A stretch of 64,000 nt of DNA from Cupriavidus sp. BIS7. GTDB taxonomy: Bacteria; Pseudomonadota; Gammaproteobacteria; Burkholderiales; Burkholderiaceae. Under the pieces are notes generated by a model. That model did no database searches and was not told where the DNA came from. It saw only the letters and a list, made by a program, of their open reading frames with translations. A program made the position numbers and the translations under genes. Below are positions 46,266 through 56,851 of the stretch, piece by piece (position 1 is the first letter of the stretch; each line of letters opens with the position of its first letter). Location: the NCBI RefSeq assembly GCF_000292345.1, contig NZ_ALOU01000022.1, positions 1-64,000 of the forward strand, read 5' to 3'.

Positions 46266-47138
46266 ATGCGCAGGGAAGTACAGGCGGGCGATATCGAACT
46301 GGGCCAACCGCTGAAATCCGATCTGGTGGATGCACTGGGCTTTCCAGTTGCGGACGAGGGCACTGTCTTCCGCAGCGACGAGGAGCGCAACCTCGTGCTC
46401 CAGACCGGGCGCTGCTACTGGGCCGACGACATGGCGCCGATCGGGCCCGACGAACCAACTTCGCCATGGTCCGATCGCTATGGCTTGCTGGTTGGCACGC
46501 TGCTGCATGTCAAACGACCCGGCGACGCCGATCGCGCATGGGTCAGCCGGCTCATCGGCTTCAATGAAGGGGCAGCGTTCATTGCGTGGCCCGGGCTGGC
46601 CGGCAAGCCAGCCGAGATCTCCGATGACGACCTGGTACTGTTCCGTGGCTTCACCGGCACCAGCATCCACAGTTTCTCGGCCCGCGTGCAGGCGACTTCG
46701 CGCACGCCATTCCCGTACTGGATGCTTACGAACATCCAGCACGTCGACGCTCGCGAAATGCGCGGCAGCATCCGCGTGCCGGTCAGGCTGGTGGGCTCGC
46801 TCTCAGTGTCCGGCGACGCAGCCTCGACGCAGACCGTACTGATCACCGACCTGAGCACGGGCGGCGCATCGGTATCCACGGCCAGCGAAGCACTGACTGC
46901 GCCTGGCCAGCGTGTGCACCTTGAGTTCACGTTGCGCGCCGCCGGAATGAAGGCCCGATTTGCGCTGGAAGGCTGCACCCGGGAAGATCCCGACACGGCC
47001 GAATCGGCAAATTTCCATAGCGTAGGGGTGGCATTCGACGGCTACGGCGAGCGCGAAGCATTGCTTCTGCGCGCGTTTGTCCATGAGCAACTGCTGGAAA
47101 GCGCGACGATGCGGCCAGGCGGGGCAGTAAAGGACTAG
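46266..47138 (+). CDS. PilZ-domain protein, YcgR-like
   Basis: A 290-residue protein with an N-terminal YcgR-like domain and a C-terminal PilZ domain (from about residue 160). The c-di-GMP signature is partly seen as AREMRGSIRVPV (the RxxxR region) and DLSTGGASV (D/NxSxxG). It may link c-di-GMP to motility or another surface output. The ATG follows AAGGAACA. No flagellar genes are nearby. Confidence 0.8.
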   Translation: MRREVQAGDIELGQPLKSDLVDALGFPVADEGTVFRSDEERNLVLQTGRCYWADDMAPIGPDEPTSPWSDRYGLLVGTLLHVKRPGDADRAWVSRLIGFNEGAAFIAWPGLAGKPAEISDDDLVLFRGFTGTSIHSFSARVQATSRTPFPYWMLTNIQHVDAREMRGSIRVPVRLVGSLSVSGDAASTQTVLITDLSTGGASVSTASEALTAPGQRVHLEFTLRAAGMKARFALEGCTREDPDTAESANFHSVGVAFDGYGEREALLLRAFVHEQLLESATMRPGGAVKD

Positions 47139-47207
47139 ACGAAGGCGTTGTTGGTGCCGGAGCCGGCCAAAGACTCAACGCCGAAGGCTAAAATCGGCAC
47201 GTATCGT

Positions 47208-47235
47208 ATTTAACATAATATGCATTATGCAGTGA
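47208..47235 (-). other. dif: XerCD dif site (chromosome dimer resolution)
   Basis: On the minus strand the 28-bp site reads: XerC arm TCACTGCATAA, centre TGCATA, XerD arm TTATGTTAAAT. The XerD arm is identical to that of E. coli dif, the centre differs from TGTATA at one base, and the XerC arm keeps GCATAA. The 11-6-11 layout and AT-rich context in otherwise GC-rich DNA fit a dif locus between genes. It implies the replication terminus of a chromosome or chromid, or an element using XerCD. Confidence 0.85.
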
Positions 47236-47245
47236 ACGGATGCCA

Positions 47246-47291
47246 GGGCCAAATAGAATTGTCGTACGTGGCCCAAATAGAAATGTCGTAC
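47246..47291. repeat. Two 22-bp direct repeats, IS-end-like remnant
   Basis: Positions 47246-47267 and 47270-47291 share 20 of 22 bases (core CAAATAGAA-TGTCGTAC) with a 24-bp period. Closely spaced repeats of about 20 bp are typical of the termini of IS21-family elements. No transposase gene is present, so this is at most a remnant. It lies 10 bp from the dif site. Confidence 0.5.
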
Positions 47292-47360
47292 CCCCTGCCG
47301 GGACAGGTCCGAGGATTTTCCTACAGTATCCATATCGTCGCGACGATCAGAAGGGTCATC

Positions 47361-48947
47361 ATGCGCTCTCGGGACATTGCCGGCGTCGTTGCCACGGCGC
47401 TGATCCTGGAATCGGCTTTAGTGCTCGCGGATGAACATGTGCACGAAGCAAGCGCGGGCCAGTTAGGCCACGTCAGCTTCCCGACCTCGTGCGATCCGAA
47501 GGTCCAGCCATTGTTCGAGCATGGCGTAGCGCAACTCCACTCGTTCTGGTTCACCGAGGCGGGCAAGACCTTCGAAGCGGTCATCGACCAGGATCCGGGC
47601 TGTGCAATCGCCTACTGGGGGATCGCCGTCAATCTGTTGGGCAATTCCCTCGCTGGCCCGCCACCGCAGCGCGATGCCCAGGCGGCGTCCGAAGCCCTTG
47701 CGAAGGCTCGCGCGGTTGGGGCAAAGACTCAACGCGAGCGAGACTGGATCGAGGCGATCGGCGCGTATTACCGTGACTACGACAAGGTGCCCCTCAGCAC
47801 CAGGCTGTCGGCCTATGCGGACGCGATGCAACGGATGACGCAGCGCTATCCGGACGACGACGAAGTCTGGATCTATTACGCGCTCTCCCTGCAGGCTGCT
47901 GCTCCACCGACTGATCGAACCTATGCCAACCAGCGCAAGTCCGCTGAGATTCTGGAGAGGCTATTCGCGAAGAACCCGCAGCATCCCGGCGCCGCGCATT
48001 ACCTGATCCATGCCTACGACTATCCGCCCCTTGCGCAAAAGGGGCTCGCCGCGGCCAGCAAGTACGCCAGCATTGCTCCCGCGGCGCCACACGCGCGGCA
48101 TATGCCGTCGCACATCTACACGATGCTCGGACGTTGGGAGCAATCCATCGCGTCCAACCTGAGCGCGCTTGAGGTCCAGCCGGATTACTACCACGCGATG
48201 GACTTCGTGGTCTATGCGCAACTGCAGTTGTCGCAGGACGTGAAGGCACGTGCCTTGATCGACAAGGGAGAGGCCTATGCCTTGCAGAAGCCGCCAATCT
48301 TGAATGGCAACAAGAACTCCGTTGCAGCGATGCCGGCTCGCTACGCTCTTGAGCGCGCCGACTGGAAGGGCGCGGCCGCCCTGCCCGTCACGTCGAACAA
48401 CTGGGCGTACGCGGATTCGATCACGCGCTTTGCGCGCGGTCTCGGGATGGCGCGCAGCGGCGATCCGGCCGGCGCAAGGCAGGAGATCGACGCAATGAAA
48501 CGTCTGCGCGAAGACCTTGAGAGAGCCAATGAGTCGTACTGGGTGGCACGAACCGACGAAGAGATCACCGCTGTTACGGCATGGGTTGCGCTGGCCGATG
48601 GCAAGAGCGCGCAGGCCGAGCAATTGATGCGAGCGGCCGCAGACGGCGAGGACGCCGCCATCAAGAACGTGGCCATGGAAAACCGGCTCTTCCCCATGCG
48701 GGAACTGCTTGCCGACTTGCTGTTCGAGGAAGGCAAGCCGGGCCAGGCCTTGCATGAATACGAGGCAGCGCTGCGGGAATACCCAAACCGCTATCGCGGA
48801 CTGTATGGCGCGGCGCGTGCAGCGGAAGCCGACGGGCAACGTGAGACGGCGACCGCCTATTACAGGCAACTCGTTGTGCTCACGAAGAATGCAGACAGCG
48901 CACGCCCCGAGACAGAGGTAGCCAAGGCGTATCTTGCGGCGCACTGA
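47361..48947 (+). CDS. Tetratricopeptide-repeat protein, predicted exported
   Basis: A 528-residue protein with a signal-like N-terminus (IAGVVATALILESALVLA) and helical repeats of TPR type along its length (for example FTEAGKTFEAVIDQDPGCAIAYW and PGQALHEYEAALREYPNRYRGL). It belongs to a widespread family of unknown function that keeps a HPGAAHYLIHAYD motif, seen here near residue 210. The ATG at 47361 follows AAGGGTC. It lies directly downstream of dif. Confidence 0.82.
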   Translation: MRSRDIAGVVATALILESALVLADEHVHEASAGQLGHVSFPTSCDPKVQPLFEHGVAQLHSFWFTEAGKTFEAVIDQDPGCAIAYWGIAVNLLGNSLAGPPPQRDAQAASEALAKARAVGAKTQRERDWIEAIGAYYRDYDKVPLSTRLSAYADAMQRMTQRYPDDDEVWIYYALSLQAAAPPTDRTYANQRKSAEILERLFAKNPQHPGAAHYLIHAYDYPPLAQKGLAAASKYASIAPAAPHARHMPSHIYTMLGRWEQSIASNLSALEVQPDYYHAMDFVVYAQLQLSQDVKARALIDKGEAYALQKPPILNGNKNSVAAMPARYALERADWKGAAALPVTSNNWAYADSITRFARGLGMARSGDPAGARQEIDAMKRLREDLERANESYWVARTDEEITAVTAWVALADGKSAQAEQLMRAAADGEDAAIKNVAMENRLFPMRELLADLLFEEGKPGQALHEYEAALREYPNRYRGLYGAARAAEADGQRETATAYYRQLVVLTKNADSARPETEVAKAYLAAH

Positions 48948-49055
48948 ATGAGCGCCGGATTGCGACTTGCATCAGGGAACACAAATCGGAAGCGTAAGTT
49001 GCGGCGGGCCGTGTCCGGTCGGCTATCATGCCAATCCTCTCCGAAGTTGCTCCCT

Positions 49056-50720
<1,665 letters not shown>

Positions 50721-50909
50721 AAGGTCATCGCCTGCCGGCCCAGGAAATGTTGGTGTTTCGCCAACAGATATCCAGACGAATGTCTCTCCGGAGCCAACCG
50801 AACTGATTGCCGCAGCCTCGAACATGCCGCGTACGCCGCTGGCATGTTTGCTGCTGAGATATGGCGCGACCCAATCACGGAATCCGCACCTCTCAACAAG
50901 GAGAAAACC

Positions 50910-51125
50910 ATGTCCGCCATCCTCATCCACGATCTTTCCAAGGTCGACACCCTCCAGCCCACCGTACTCGCAAAAATCTGCGGAGGCATCTTCAGAAAGG
51001 TCCTCATGGTGCCCGACTACAAGGAGCCGACTGTGCTCTACGACGACGGCATCAACATCCAGACCACGGATCCCTCCAAGAGCAACGTTGGCTACGACTC
51101 CCCTTTCACCCCGATCCCAGCCTGA
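50910..51125 (+). CDS. Small peptide with double-glycine-type leader
   Basis: A 71-residue peptide behind a strong AAGGAGAAAACC site. The N-terminus ILIHDLSKVDTLQ...VLAKICGG matches the leader style of a broad group of proteobacterial small peptides (DLxxxxxLD...GG), in which cleavage after GG releases a core. The core (from IFRK) is rich in Tyr, Asp, Pro and Thr and has no Cys. No C39-peptidase exporter or modification enzyme is adjacent. Function unknown; a bacteriocin or signalling peptide are both possible. Confidence 0.65.
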   Translation: MSAILIHDLSKVDTLQPTVLAKICGGIFRKVLMVPDYKEPTVLYDDGINIQTTDPSKSNVGYDSPFTPIPA

Positions 51126-51188
51126 TGGCCGTTCAGTCATGGGGCGGCCGGCGATCGGCGCCCCTGATTGTTCCGCAGTGAGGACGAA

Positions 51189-51725
51189 TCAGCGCAGCAC
51201 GCGATAGGTCGATTGCACCAGGCCGGACGGAAAATGCCGGCTCGATTCCAGCGCCAGACTCACATCGTGCGGCAACGCGCCGAACAATGGCCTGCCAGCT
51301 CCGATCAAGACTGGAACCGTGGTGACGACCAGGTCGGCGATCAATCCGTCGCGCAGAAATGACTGAACCAACTGGCCGCCATCGACATATACGCGGCGCA
51401 CGCCTTCTGCTTCCAGTTGCGCCATCGCATCAACCGGCGTGCTGCCGGAGAAACGCACTCTTCCTTTCAGCCCCTCGGGCACCGGCTTGTCGGCCAATTG
51501 CCGGGACAGCACCAGCACGGGCCTGTCGTAAGCCCATTCGCCCATCGTCAGGACTTTTTCATAGCAGCCCCGGCCCATCACGATCGCGTCCTTGTCTGCG
51601 ATAAAGCTCGGGTAGCCGTGGTCTTCGGCCGGGTCATCCCGTTCGAGAAGCCAGCCGATGTCGCCGTCGGGCCGTGCGATAAAACCATCAAGGCTGGTGG
51701 CAATGAAGACGTGTCCTGTGATCAT
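51189..51725 (-). CDS. Dihydrofolate reductase-like (RibD C-terminal) protein
   Basis: A 178-residue member of the RibD_C/DHFR-like group: HVFIATSLDGFIARPDGDIGWL at the N-terminus, IVMGRGCYEKVLT, and YVDGGQLVQSFLRDGLIADL near the NADPH site. It is an NADPH-dependent reductase of unknown substrate. The ATG at 51725 follows GGAGAACTG. Confidence 0.9.
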   Translation of the reverse strand: MITGHVFIATSLDGFIARPDGDIGWLLERDDPAEDHGYPSFIADKDAIVMGRGCYEKVLTMGEWAYDRPVLVLSRQLADKPVPEGLKGRVRFSGSTPVDAMAQLEAEGVRRVYVDGGQLVQSFLRDGLIADLVVTTVPVLIGAGRPLFGALPHDVSLALESSRHFPSGLVQSTYRVLR

Positions 51726-51815
51726 CAGTTCTCCAATGTGCGCTCGGGATCGAGTCGGCATATGTTACAGGCACCGCTTCAGGAGGCGCCCTGCCCGGCG
51801 CCGACCGGACGGCGA

Positions 51816-52325
51816 TCACGGGCCCTTCCGGAACAACGCGTATGGCACGCCGCGTTCTGGATGCGCCGTGGTTTCGTCGATGACTCGCTCGACATCTGGT
51901 ACGTCACGCAGCGCGGCCATGAAGCGCGCCAGCGGGAAACCCGGATCCACGCAGCCCTGAACCAGCATCCAGCGCTGCCACACGGTCACCCACAAGGTGC
52001 TCTGCTGCCACGTCGGCAGGTTGGCCGACAGCCATTGCAGGCGGCGGCGCGTACTGTCCGCAATTTCGTCGTCATAGGCGAAGGCATTCGGCAGACGGCA
52101 GCGGCCTTCCACCCAGCAGTGGTTGCCGTGCTCGATGCGGTGGTGGGATTCGCGCATCCACTCGGCCTCGCTCACGCGCGGGCCCGCCGGCTCTGGGCAG
52201 TTCGGTATCGCCGACGAGATCTGGAAGAACGGATCATGCCCGCGGTTCTGCAGGTCGTCCTCGGCGTGCGTGGGCAAGGCCAGCACCAGCAGCGCGAACA
52301 TTGTGCAACGGTAGTCGATTGTCAT
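51816..52325 (-). CDS. Exported protein with BON-like domain
   Basis: A 169-residue protein with a signal peptide (MFALLVLALPTHA, then EDD). The C-terminal half (LSANLPTWQQSTLWVTVWQR ... FMAALRDVPDVERVIDET) resembles a BON domain of the OsmY type, which binds membranes. Three cysteines in the first half may pair. The ATG at 52325 follows GGAGGGTAACG. The family assignment is moderate. Confidence 0.65.
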   Translation of the reverse strand: MTIDYRCTMFALLVLALPTHAEDDLQNRGHDPFFQISSAIPNCPEPAGPRVSEAEWMRESHHRIEHGNHCWVEGRCRLPNAFAYDDEIADSTRRRLQWLSANLPTWQQSTLWVTVWQRWMLVQGCVDPGFPLARFMAALRDVPDVERVIDETTAHPERGVPYALFRKGP

Positions 52326-52412
52326 CGTTACCCTCCGCCGAGAGGAGTCCAATGGCTGGATGACCGACATTCCAGCACATCTCCGGCTTGCCTTGTTGCC
52401 GCTTTTTGTACG

Positions 52413-53831
52413 TCAGGCGCCGGCCCCGGGAGTACTGGCGGCATCGCCCTTCGCGTTCCAGTCCCCGCCCAGCGCCAGCAGCAGCGCAATGCGCTGGTCC
52501 AGATGACTACCCTGCACGTTGATAAGGTCCATCTCGGCCGCCAGCTGTGATTGCCGGTCCTTCAGCACGCTGCGCGTGTCGGATGCCCCGATCCTGGCGC
52601 GTGCCTCTTCCCGCTGGACCAGCACCCGGCTTTCGCTCGCCCTGTCCTGCAGTTGCCTGGTGCGTTCGGCGTAGTTGGAATCGGCCCGCAGCCCGGCTTC
52701 CACCTCGCTCAGCGCCTGCAGCGCGCTGTTGCCGTAGGCGATCATCGCGGCCCTTTGCTCTTCGGAGTAGTAGTCCGCCCGGGCCTTGAGCTCTCCGCCC
52801 GTGAAGATCGGCGCGAAGAACGAGCCGTTGAGCCCCTTGATCGGGCTGCCGGCCTGCTTCAGCAGGAACACGTCGCTGCTGATGCCGGTAATGGCCGCGC
52901 TGATGGAGATGCGCGGCAGACGCGCTGCCTGGGCCGACTGCTTCATGTCGAAGGCTGCGGCAACCTTGTGAGAGGCCGCCGTCAGATCGGGACGACGGTC
53001 GAGCAGATCGGCCGGCACGCCTGCCTGAGGCTGCGCCGGCATGGCCGGCAGATTCACCCCTGCCGCGATCTTGCCGATTTCCCCGTCCGGGTAACGGCCC
53101 AGCAGCAGTTCCAGCGCCTGTGCGGCCTGGCTTCTGGCCAGTTCGGCGGACTTGAGCGCATCAAGCTGCGACCGCCGCGCATTCTGCGCTTCCAGCAACT
53201 CGCTGTCCGGCGCGATGCCGATGGCCACGCGCTGGCCGGCGATCTGCACCAACTGGTCCTGAATGGCCACGGCCTGCCGCAGCCGGTCTTCCAGCTGCAT
53301 GTTCCGGATCAGCGAAAACCATGCCTTGGCGGTGGCCGCGGCGACGACGCGCTGGGCCCAGAGATAGTCATCCCTGGTGGCGGCGTACTGCGATTCCGCC
53401 GACCGCGATTGCGCGCGGATACGGCCCCAGAGATCGATCTCCCAGCTTGCGCCGATGGAAAGGATCTGGGTCTCCGAATTGCCTGCCCTGCCCTTCACGC
53501 CTGCGCTTGGCAGCAGGCCGCTGCTCTGGATGGTGACAAGCGTCTGCGCCTGCTGGACACGCACCGCGGCAAGCCGGAGGTCACCGTTGTGCGCGATGGC
53601 CTCCCGCACCAGCCGCTGCAGTTCGGCATCGTCGAAGTCTGCCAGCCAGCCGTCGGCGGGATTGCCCGCTGCGGCGTCGTTGGTCCAGGCGGCCTTTCCT
53701 TCGAGCGCCGGAACGGCCTGTTGTTGAAGGTCGGCACCTTGAGGCGGCGACTGCAGCGCGCAGCCGCAGAGCAAGGCGACCGGAATCGCCAGCATCGCCG
53801 GAAGGAGCTTCTTGATATGTGACGACGACAC
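52413..53831 (-). CDS. NodT-family outer-membrane efflux lipoprotein
   Basis: A 472-residue TolC-type channel with lipobox LLCGC (Cys near 24) and two OEP repeats of long helices. WEIDLWGRIRAQSRSAESQY is a NodT-family signature. It follows the HlyD-like gene by 10 nt, forming the outer-membrane part of an export system distinct from the mdtNOP-like one. Confidence 0.92.
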   Translation of the reverse strand: MSSSHIKKLLPAMLAIPVALLCGCALQSPPQGADLQQQAVPALEGKAAWTNDAAAGNPADGWLADFDDAELQRLVREAIAHNGDLRLAAVRVQQAQTLVTIQSSGLLPSAGVKGRAGNSETQILSIGASWEIDLWGRIRAQSRSAESQYAATRDDYLWAQRVVAAATAKAWFSLIRNMQLEDRLRQAVAIQDQLVQIAGQRVAIGIAPDSELLEAQNARRSQLDALKSAELARSQAAQALELLLGRYPDGEIGKIAAGVNLPAMPAQPQAGVPADLLDRRPDLTAASHKVAAAFDMKQSAQAARLPRISISAAITGISSDVFLLKQAGSPIKGLNGSFFAPIFTGGELKARADYYSEEQRAAMIAYGNSALQALSEVEAGLRADSNYAERTRQLQDRASESRVLVQREEARARIGASDTRSVLKDRQSQLAAEMDLINVQGSHLDQRIALLLALGGDWNAKGDAASTPGAGA

Positions 53832-53841
53832 GGTGATCCCC

Positions 53842-55020
53842 TTAGTGAAGCTTGAATACCAGGTAGTTCAGCTTGGAACTGACGCGCAGGAACACCATGC
53901 GAATGATGTGGAACATCTTCATATGTTCGGTGTAGATTGCGCCGGCGCCGATCGCACCAACGGGAAGCATCAGGTTCTTCGACTCGTCACGGAGGTCCAG
54001 CTTGACCGCGAACCGATTCGGCACGACATCCGTGGCGCCAGTGTTCGGGATCATGCCGCTCTGGGCAAACTGCCCTTGCGACTGCGCCCAAACAACAGAA
54101 TCCACCTTGGCCTTGATGATCTCGCCCGGACGCGTCGGCAGGTAGATCTCGGCGAGGTCGCCCTCCTTGACGTTGTAAAGCTCGTTCTGCCGGTAGAAGG
54201 CCACCACTTCCTGCTGGTCCTCCACAAAGCTGAATGCGGGCATGAACGGGAACGGCACAAGCATGGTGCCCACGCGCACCTGCAGGTTCACGACCTTGCC
54301 GTCAGACGGCGCACGGTACACGGTCTGGTCAAGTTCCCATTTGGCGTTCTCAAGCGTGACCTCGGTTTCCGCGCGCTTGGCGCGTGCCGTGGCGATGGCC
54401 GCGAACTCACCCTGGCTCTTGGCTGACAGCTTCTGTTTTGCCTCATCCTCGGCAGCCTGTGCGCTGACCAGTTCGCCTTCCAGTTCGCGCTGGCGGGCGA
54501 TTGCGTCGTCCCGGTCGAACTTCGAGCCGGCACCGGCAGCAAGCAGCGCGTCATGTTCCTTGACCCGCTGGCGGGCCAGGTTCAGCTTGGCCTCTACCGT
54601 GCTGACACGGCCAGCCGCGCCGCGTACCGATTCGCTAAGCTGGCGCGCCGATGCCTCGGCCTCGGCAAGCGCGGCGTCGTCTGCCATCAGCCTGCCTTCG
54701 AGTTGCTTGACCGTGGCCTGATACGGGGTTGGATCGATGCGCAGCAGCACTTCGCCCTTCTTGTAGCTCCGGTTACCTTCGGCCGGAAGCTCGACGATGC
54801 GGCCGCGAACCTGCGGCACCACCTGAAGGACCTTGCCCACCACGCGGATGTCATGGGAAGAAGGCGCCACCACGTTGAGCGTCAGGATCAGCAACGTCAG
54901 TGCAACCACCGGGATCGTAACCACGATGACCATCGAGGTCGTGTTCCACGGCAACCATTTGAACTTGAAGAAAACCAGCCACACGACCAGCGCGTAGACC
55001 GCAAGCAGCAGAGCGTCCAT
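53842..55020 (-). CDS. yiaV: HlyD-family protein, YiaV/YibH type
   Basis: A 392-residue membrane fusion protein with two N-terminal membrane helices (LLLAVYALVVWLVFF and MVIVVTIPVVALTLLIL), which is the YiaV/YibH hallmark. The lipoyl halves VPQVRGRIVELPAEGNRSYK and YRAPSDGKVVNLQVRVGTML flank a long coiled coil (about residues 100-240). Its ATG abuts the stop of the YiaW-like gene. E. coli yiaVW has the same order. Confidence 0.88.
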   Translation of the reverse strand: MDALLLAVYALVVWLVFFKFKWLPWNTTSMVIVVTIPVVALTLLILTLNVVAPSSHDIRVVGKVLQVVPQVRGRIVELPAEGNRSYKKGEVLLRIDPTPYQATVKQLEGRLMADDAALAEAEASARQLSESVRGAAGRVSTVEAKLNLARQRVKEHDALLAAGAGSKFDRDDAIARQRELEGELVSAQAAEDEAKQKLSAKSQGEFAAIATARAKRAETEVTLENAKWELDQTVYRAPSDGKVVNLQVRVGTMLVPFPFMPAFSFVEDQQEVVAFYRQNELYNVKEGDLAEIYLPTRPGEIIKAKVDSVVWAQSQGQFAQSGMIPNTGATDVVPNRFAVKLDLRDESKNLMLPVGAIGAGAIYTEHMKMFHIIRMVFLRVSSKLNYLVFKLH

Positions 55021-55509
55021 TCAGATCGGCTCCTTTCCGCCGCGCATGGCGCTGGCGACGGGTGCCATCGTCGAGGCCCGCAGCGTCACCGCGCTTTGCG
55101 TTCCATATGAGGCTGCGCCGTTCCTGCCCGCGCCTGACGCCGCACTCTCCGATACTTCGTCGTCCTCCGGCGCCTTGTCGGTGCCATAGGCCGCGCGGTA
55201 GAACACCGGCTTGGTATGCGCCCAGAGCCAGGCCAGCGGCCACAGCAGCCCCCCGAAGAACAGCGACAGCAGGCACAACGCGTGGATTGCTTCCTTCTGC
55301 GGATGGCGCTTCTTGTGCGCGATCTTCTCGGGCCAGATATGGAGGATCCAGAACAGGTAGATGCCCGCAACGGGCACAAAGATCAGCACAACCCAGGAGA
55401 TGGCATTGGCCACGGTATCCAGGGCCTTTCCGCTAAGTTCGGATGCAAGCGCGGGTTCACTGAGCGCCAGCAGGACGATGCCCGCCAGCAGATAGGGTCG
55501 CAGTTTCAT
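55021..55509 (-). CDS. yiaW: DUF3302 inner-membrane protein, YiaW-like
   Basis: A 162-residue membrane protein: signal-like helix, then ISWVVLIFVPVAGIYLFWILHIWPEKIAHKKRHPQ typical of DUF3302, then LLSLFFGGLLWPLAWLWAHT. A polar tail of about 55 residues follows. The function is unknown; it always travels with a YiaV-type adaptor. The ATG at 55509 has no clear ribosome-binding site. Confidence 0.85.
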   Translation of the reverse strand: MKLRPYLLAGIVLLALSEPALASELSGKALDTVANAISWVVLIFVPVAGIYLFWILHIWPEKIAHKKRHPQKEAIHALCLLSLFFGGLLWPLAWLWAHTKPVFYRAAYGTDKAPEDDEVSESAASGAGRNGAASYGTQSAVTLRASTMAPVASAMRGGKEPI

Positions 55510-55566
55510 GGAGTAGTTATTGGATGGAGATGGAACACGGGGGCTGTTCACAATGCAGCGGCTGGT

Positions 55567-55917
55567 CTACGAATCCGCTGCCCCACTGCGGAGACCGCTG
55601 TGGGGCGCAACCTTGGGCGTACGCCCCGTTTGCCGATCGGCTGGCGCGTCTTCTCCTGACGTCGGGGTGTCTTCGGTGTCTGGCGCATCGTCGGCATACA
55701 GCAGGTTGTACTTGCTCCTGGTTGGGTCACCGGAAGCACGGCACACCGCGGGCGTTGCGGCAAGGCCGTCGGCCGAGCACAGATCCGACTGATTGGTGGA
55801 CGCATGCATCCCGGTGTCGGGCGAGATCTGCGCGTACGTTTGCCCACTGCCCACGATCAGCAGCGCAATGCCTGTAGCCGCGATGGCTGGGATGGCCTTT
55901 CGGCAGTTCTTGATCAT
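55567..55917 (-). CDS. Small exported hypothetical protein
   Basis: A 116-residue protein with a signal peptide (AIAATGIALLIVGSGQTYA) and a short, polar, disorder-like mature part with two cysteines. A GGAGG site precedes the start by 11 nt. It lies 57 bp upstream of the yiaW-like gene on the same strand, so it may lead that operon. Family not recognised. Confidence 0.6.
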   Translation of the reverse strand: MIKNCRKAIPAIAATGIALLIVGSGQTYAQISPDTGMHASTNQSDLCSADGLAATPAVCRASGDPTRSKYNLLYADDAPDTEDTPTSGEDAPADRQTGRTPKVAPHSGLRSGAADS

Positions 55918-56183
55918 GTCTGCAGTGTCCTCCGAAGTGTTTCAGCTACCGTCGACGCCCGCCGGCGCTGCCGGCCACGTATCGATCGAGAGCACACCTT
56001 ATTGCAGCGCATCAATCACGGCTATCGAAGAAATTAGAAAGTAAGCACGCTCGCGGTTGATCCAGCTCCCGTGTCACCCGGCTTTTCGAATTCCTTTGAT
56101 AGCAAGCGCGGCAGGGCCGCCCTACCCTGTCCGTCGTTGCACGCCCCTCAGGTAAAGCTCCGGCTTGCCTGCCCCAATACAAC

Positions 56184-56657
56184 ATGAATGCTGTTTCCTC
56201 GATGTCTGCGGGCATTCTTGCCATCGCAGCCACAAGCGTCCTGTCTGGATGCGCAATCCCCACCGCCGAAACGCTGAGTCCGTTCCAGGAGTCCTGGCCA
56301 TGGACCAAGGTCGTTGTTGTCAATCGCACCGATCAGGACATCTCGGCCGTACGCGCAGGCCGTTGCGAAACCGGGCCGGCATCACGGCAATCGCAGTCAA
56401 CGCCTGCGTTCTGCTTCCTTGGCAAGAAGCCGGAAGGGCCGATCACGATCACATGGACCGATGCCGTGGGCGACGCGGAACCCAGCGCCACCGGTCGAGG
56501 AAAGCCGCACGCGTCCACAGCCGCACCGCCGCCCCTCTGGTTTGAAAAGCCGCGCCCGGAAGACGTCACGGGCCAGTATCTATGCGTACTGTTGCGCAAC
56601 GATGCACCGGTGAGCTTGACCGTCGTCGCCGCCGCCGAGGCTTGCGCCGTCCTCTAG
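56184..56657 (+). CDS. Small predicted lipoprotein, unknown function
   Basis: A 157-residue protein with lipobox VLSGC (Cys23) and a mature part containing two or more paired cysteines (GRCETG, AFCFLG, YLCVLL, EACAVL). No ribosome-binding site is evident. The family is not recognised. The 266-bp gap before it contains no clear feature. Confidence 0.6.
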   Translation: MNAVSSMSAGILAIAATSVLSGCAIPTAETLSPFQESWPWTKVVVVNRTDQDISAVRAGRCETGPASRQSQSTPAFCFLGKKPEGPITITWTDAVGDAEPSATGRGKPHASTAAPPPLWFEKPRPEDVTGQYLCVLLRNDAPVSLTVVAAAEACAVL

Positions 56658-56737
56658 GCTCGGCAGGTTTCCACGCTGCGCCCGCAAGCCAGCGTGGACC
56701 GGCCACTATCGGCCTGGTCCACATTCGGCCGCCTACT

Positions 56738-56851
56738 GGAGGCTGTTTCAAAATGAAGCGAAGCGGTTCTGGCTAGGCGCGGGGCCGCAGACAGTACAAG
56801 TGGTACGGCAAGGCCCCGCAACGACGCCAGAATCATTTTGAAGCGGCCTCC
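56738..56851. repeat. Large imperfect palindrome (interspersed hairpin repeat)
   Basis: Outer arms GGAGGCTGTTTCAAAATGA (56738-56756) and its near-complement at 56833-56851 match at 17 of 19 positions; inner arms GTTCTGG...GGGGCC and GGCCCC...CCAGAAT pair as well. The loop has GTAC twice. The type, with CAAAATGA ends and a GTAC centre, resembles intergenic hairpin repeats of Burkholderiales genomes. It ends at the stop of the glycine-zipper gene and may act as a bidirectional terminator. Confidence 0.8.

Noticed and set aside
56012-56329. Minus-strand open frame of 105 codons
   Set aside because: It overlaps the lipoprotein gene at 56184 antisense, has no ribosome-binding site and shows no recognisable domain.
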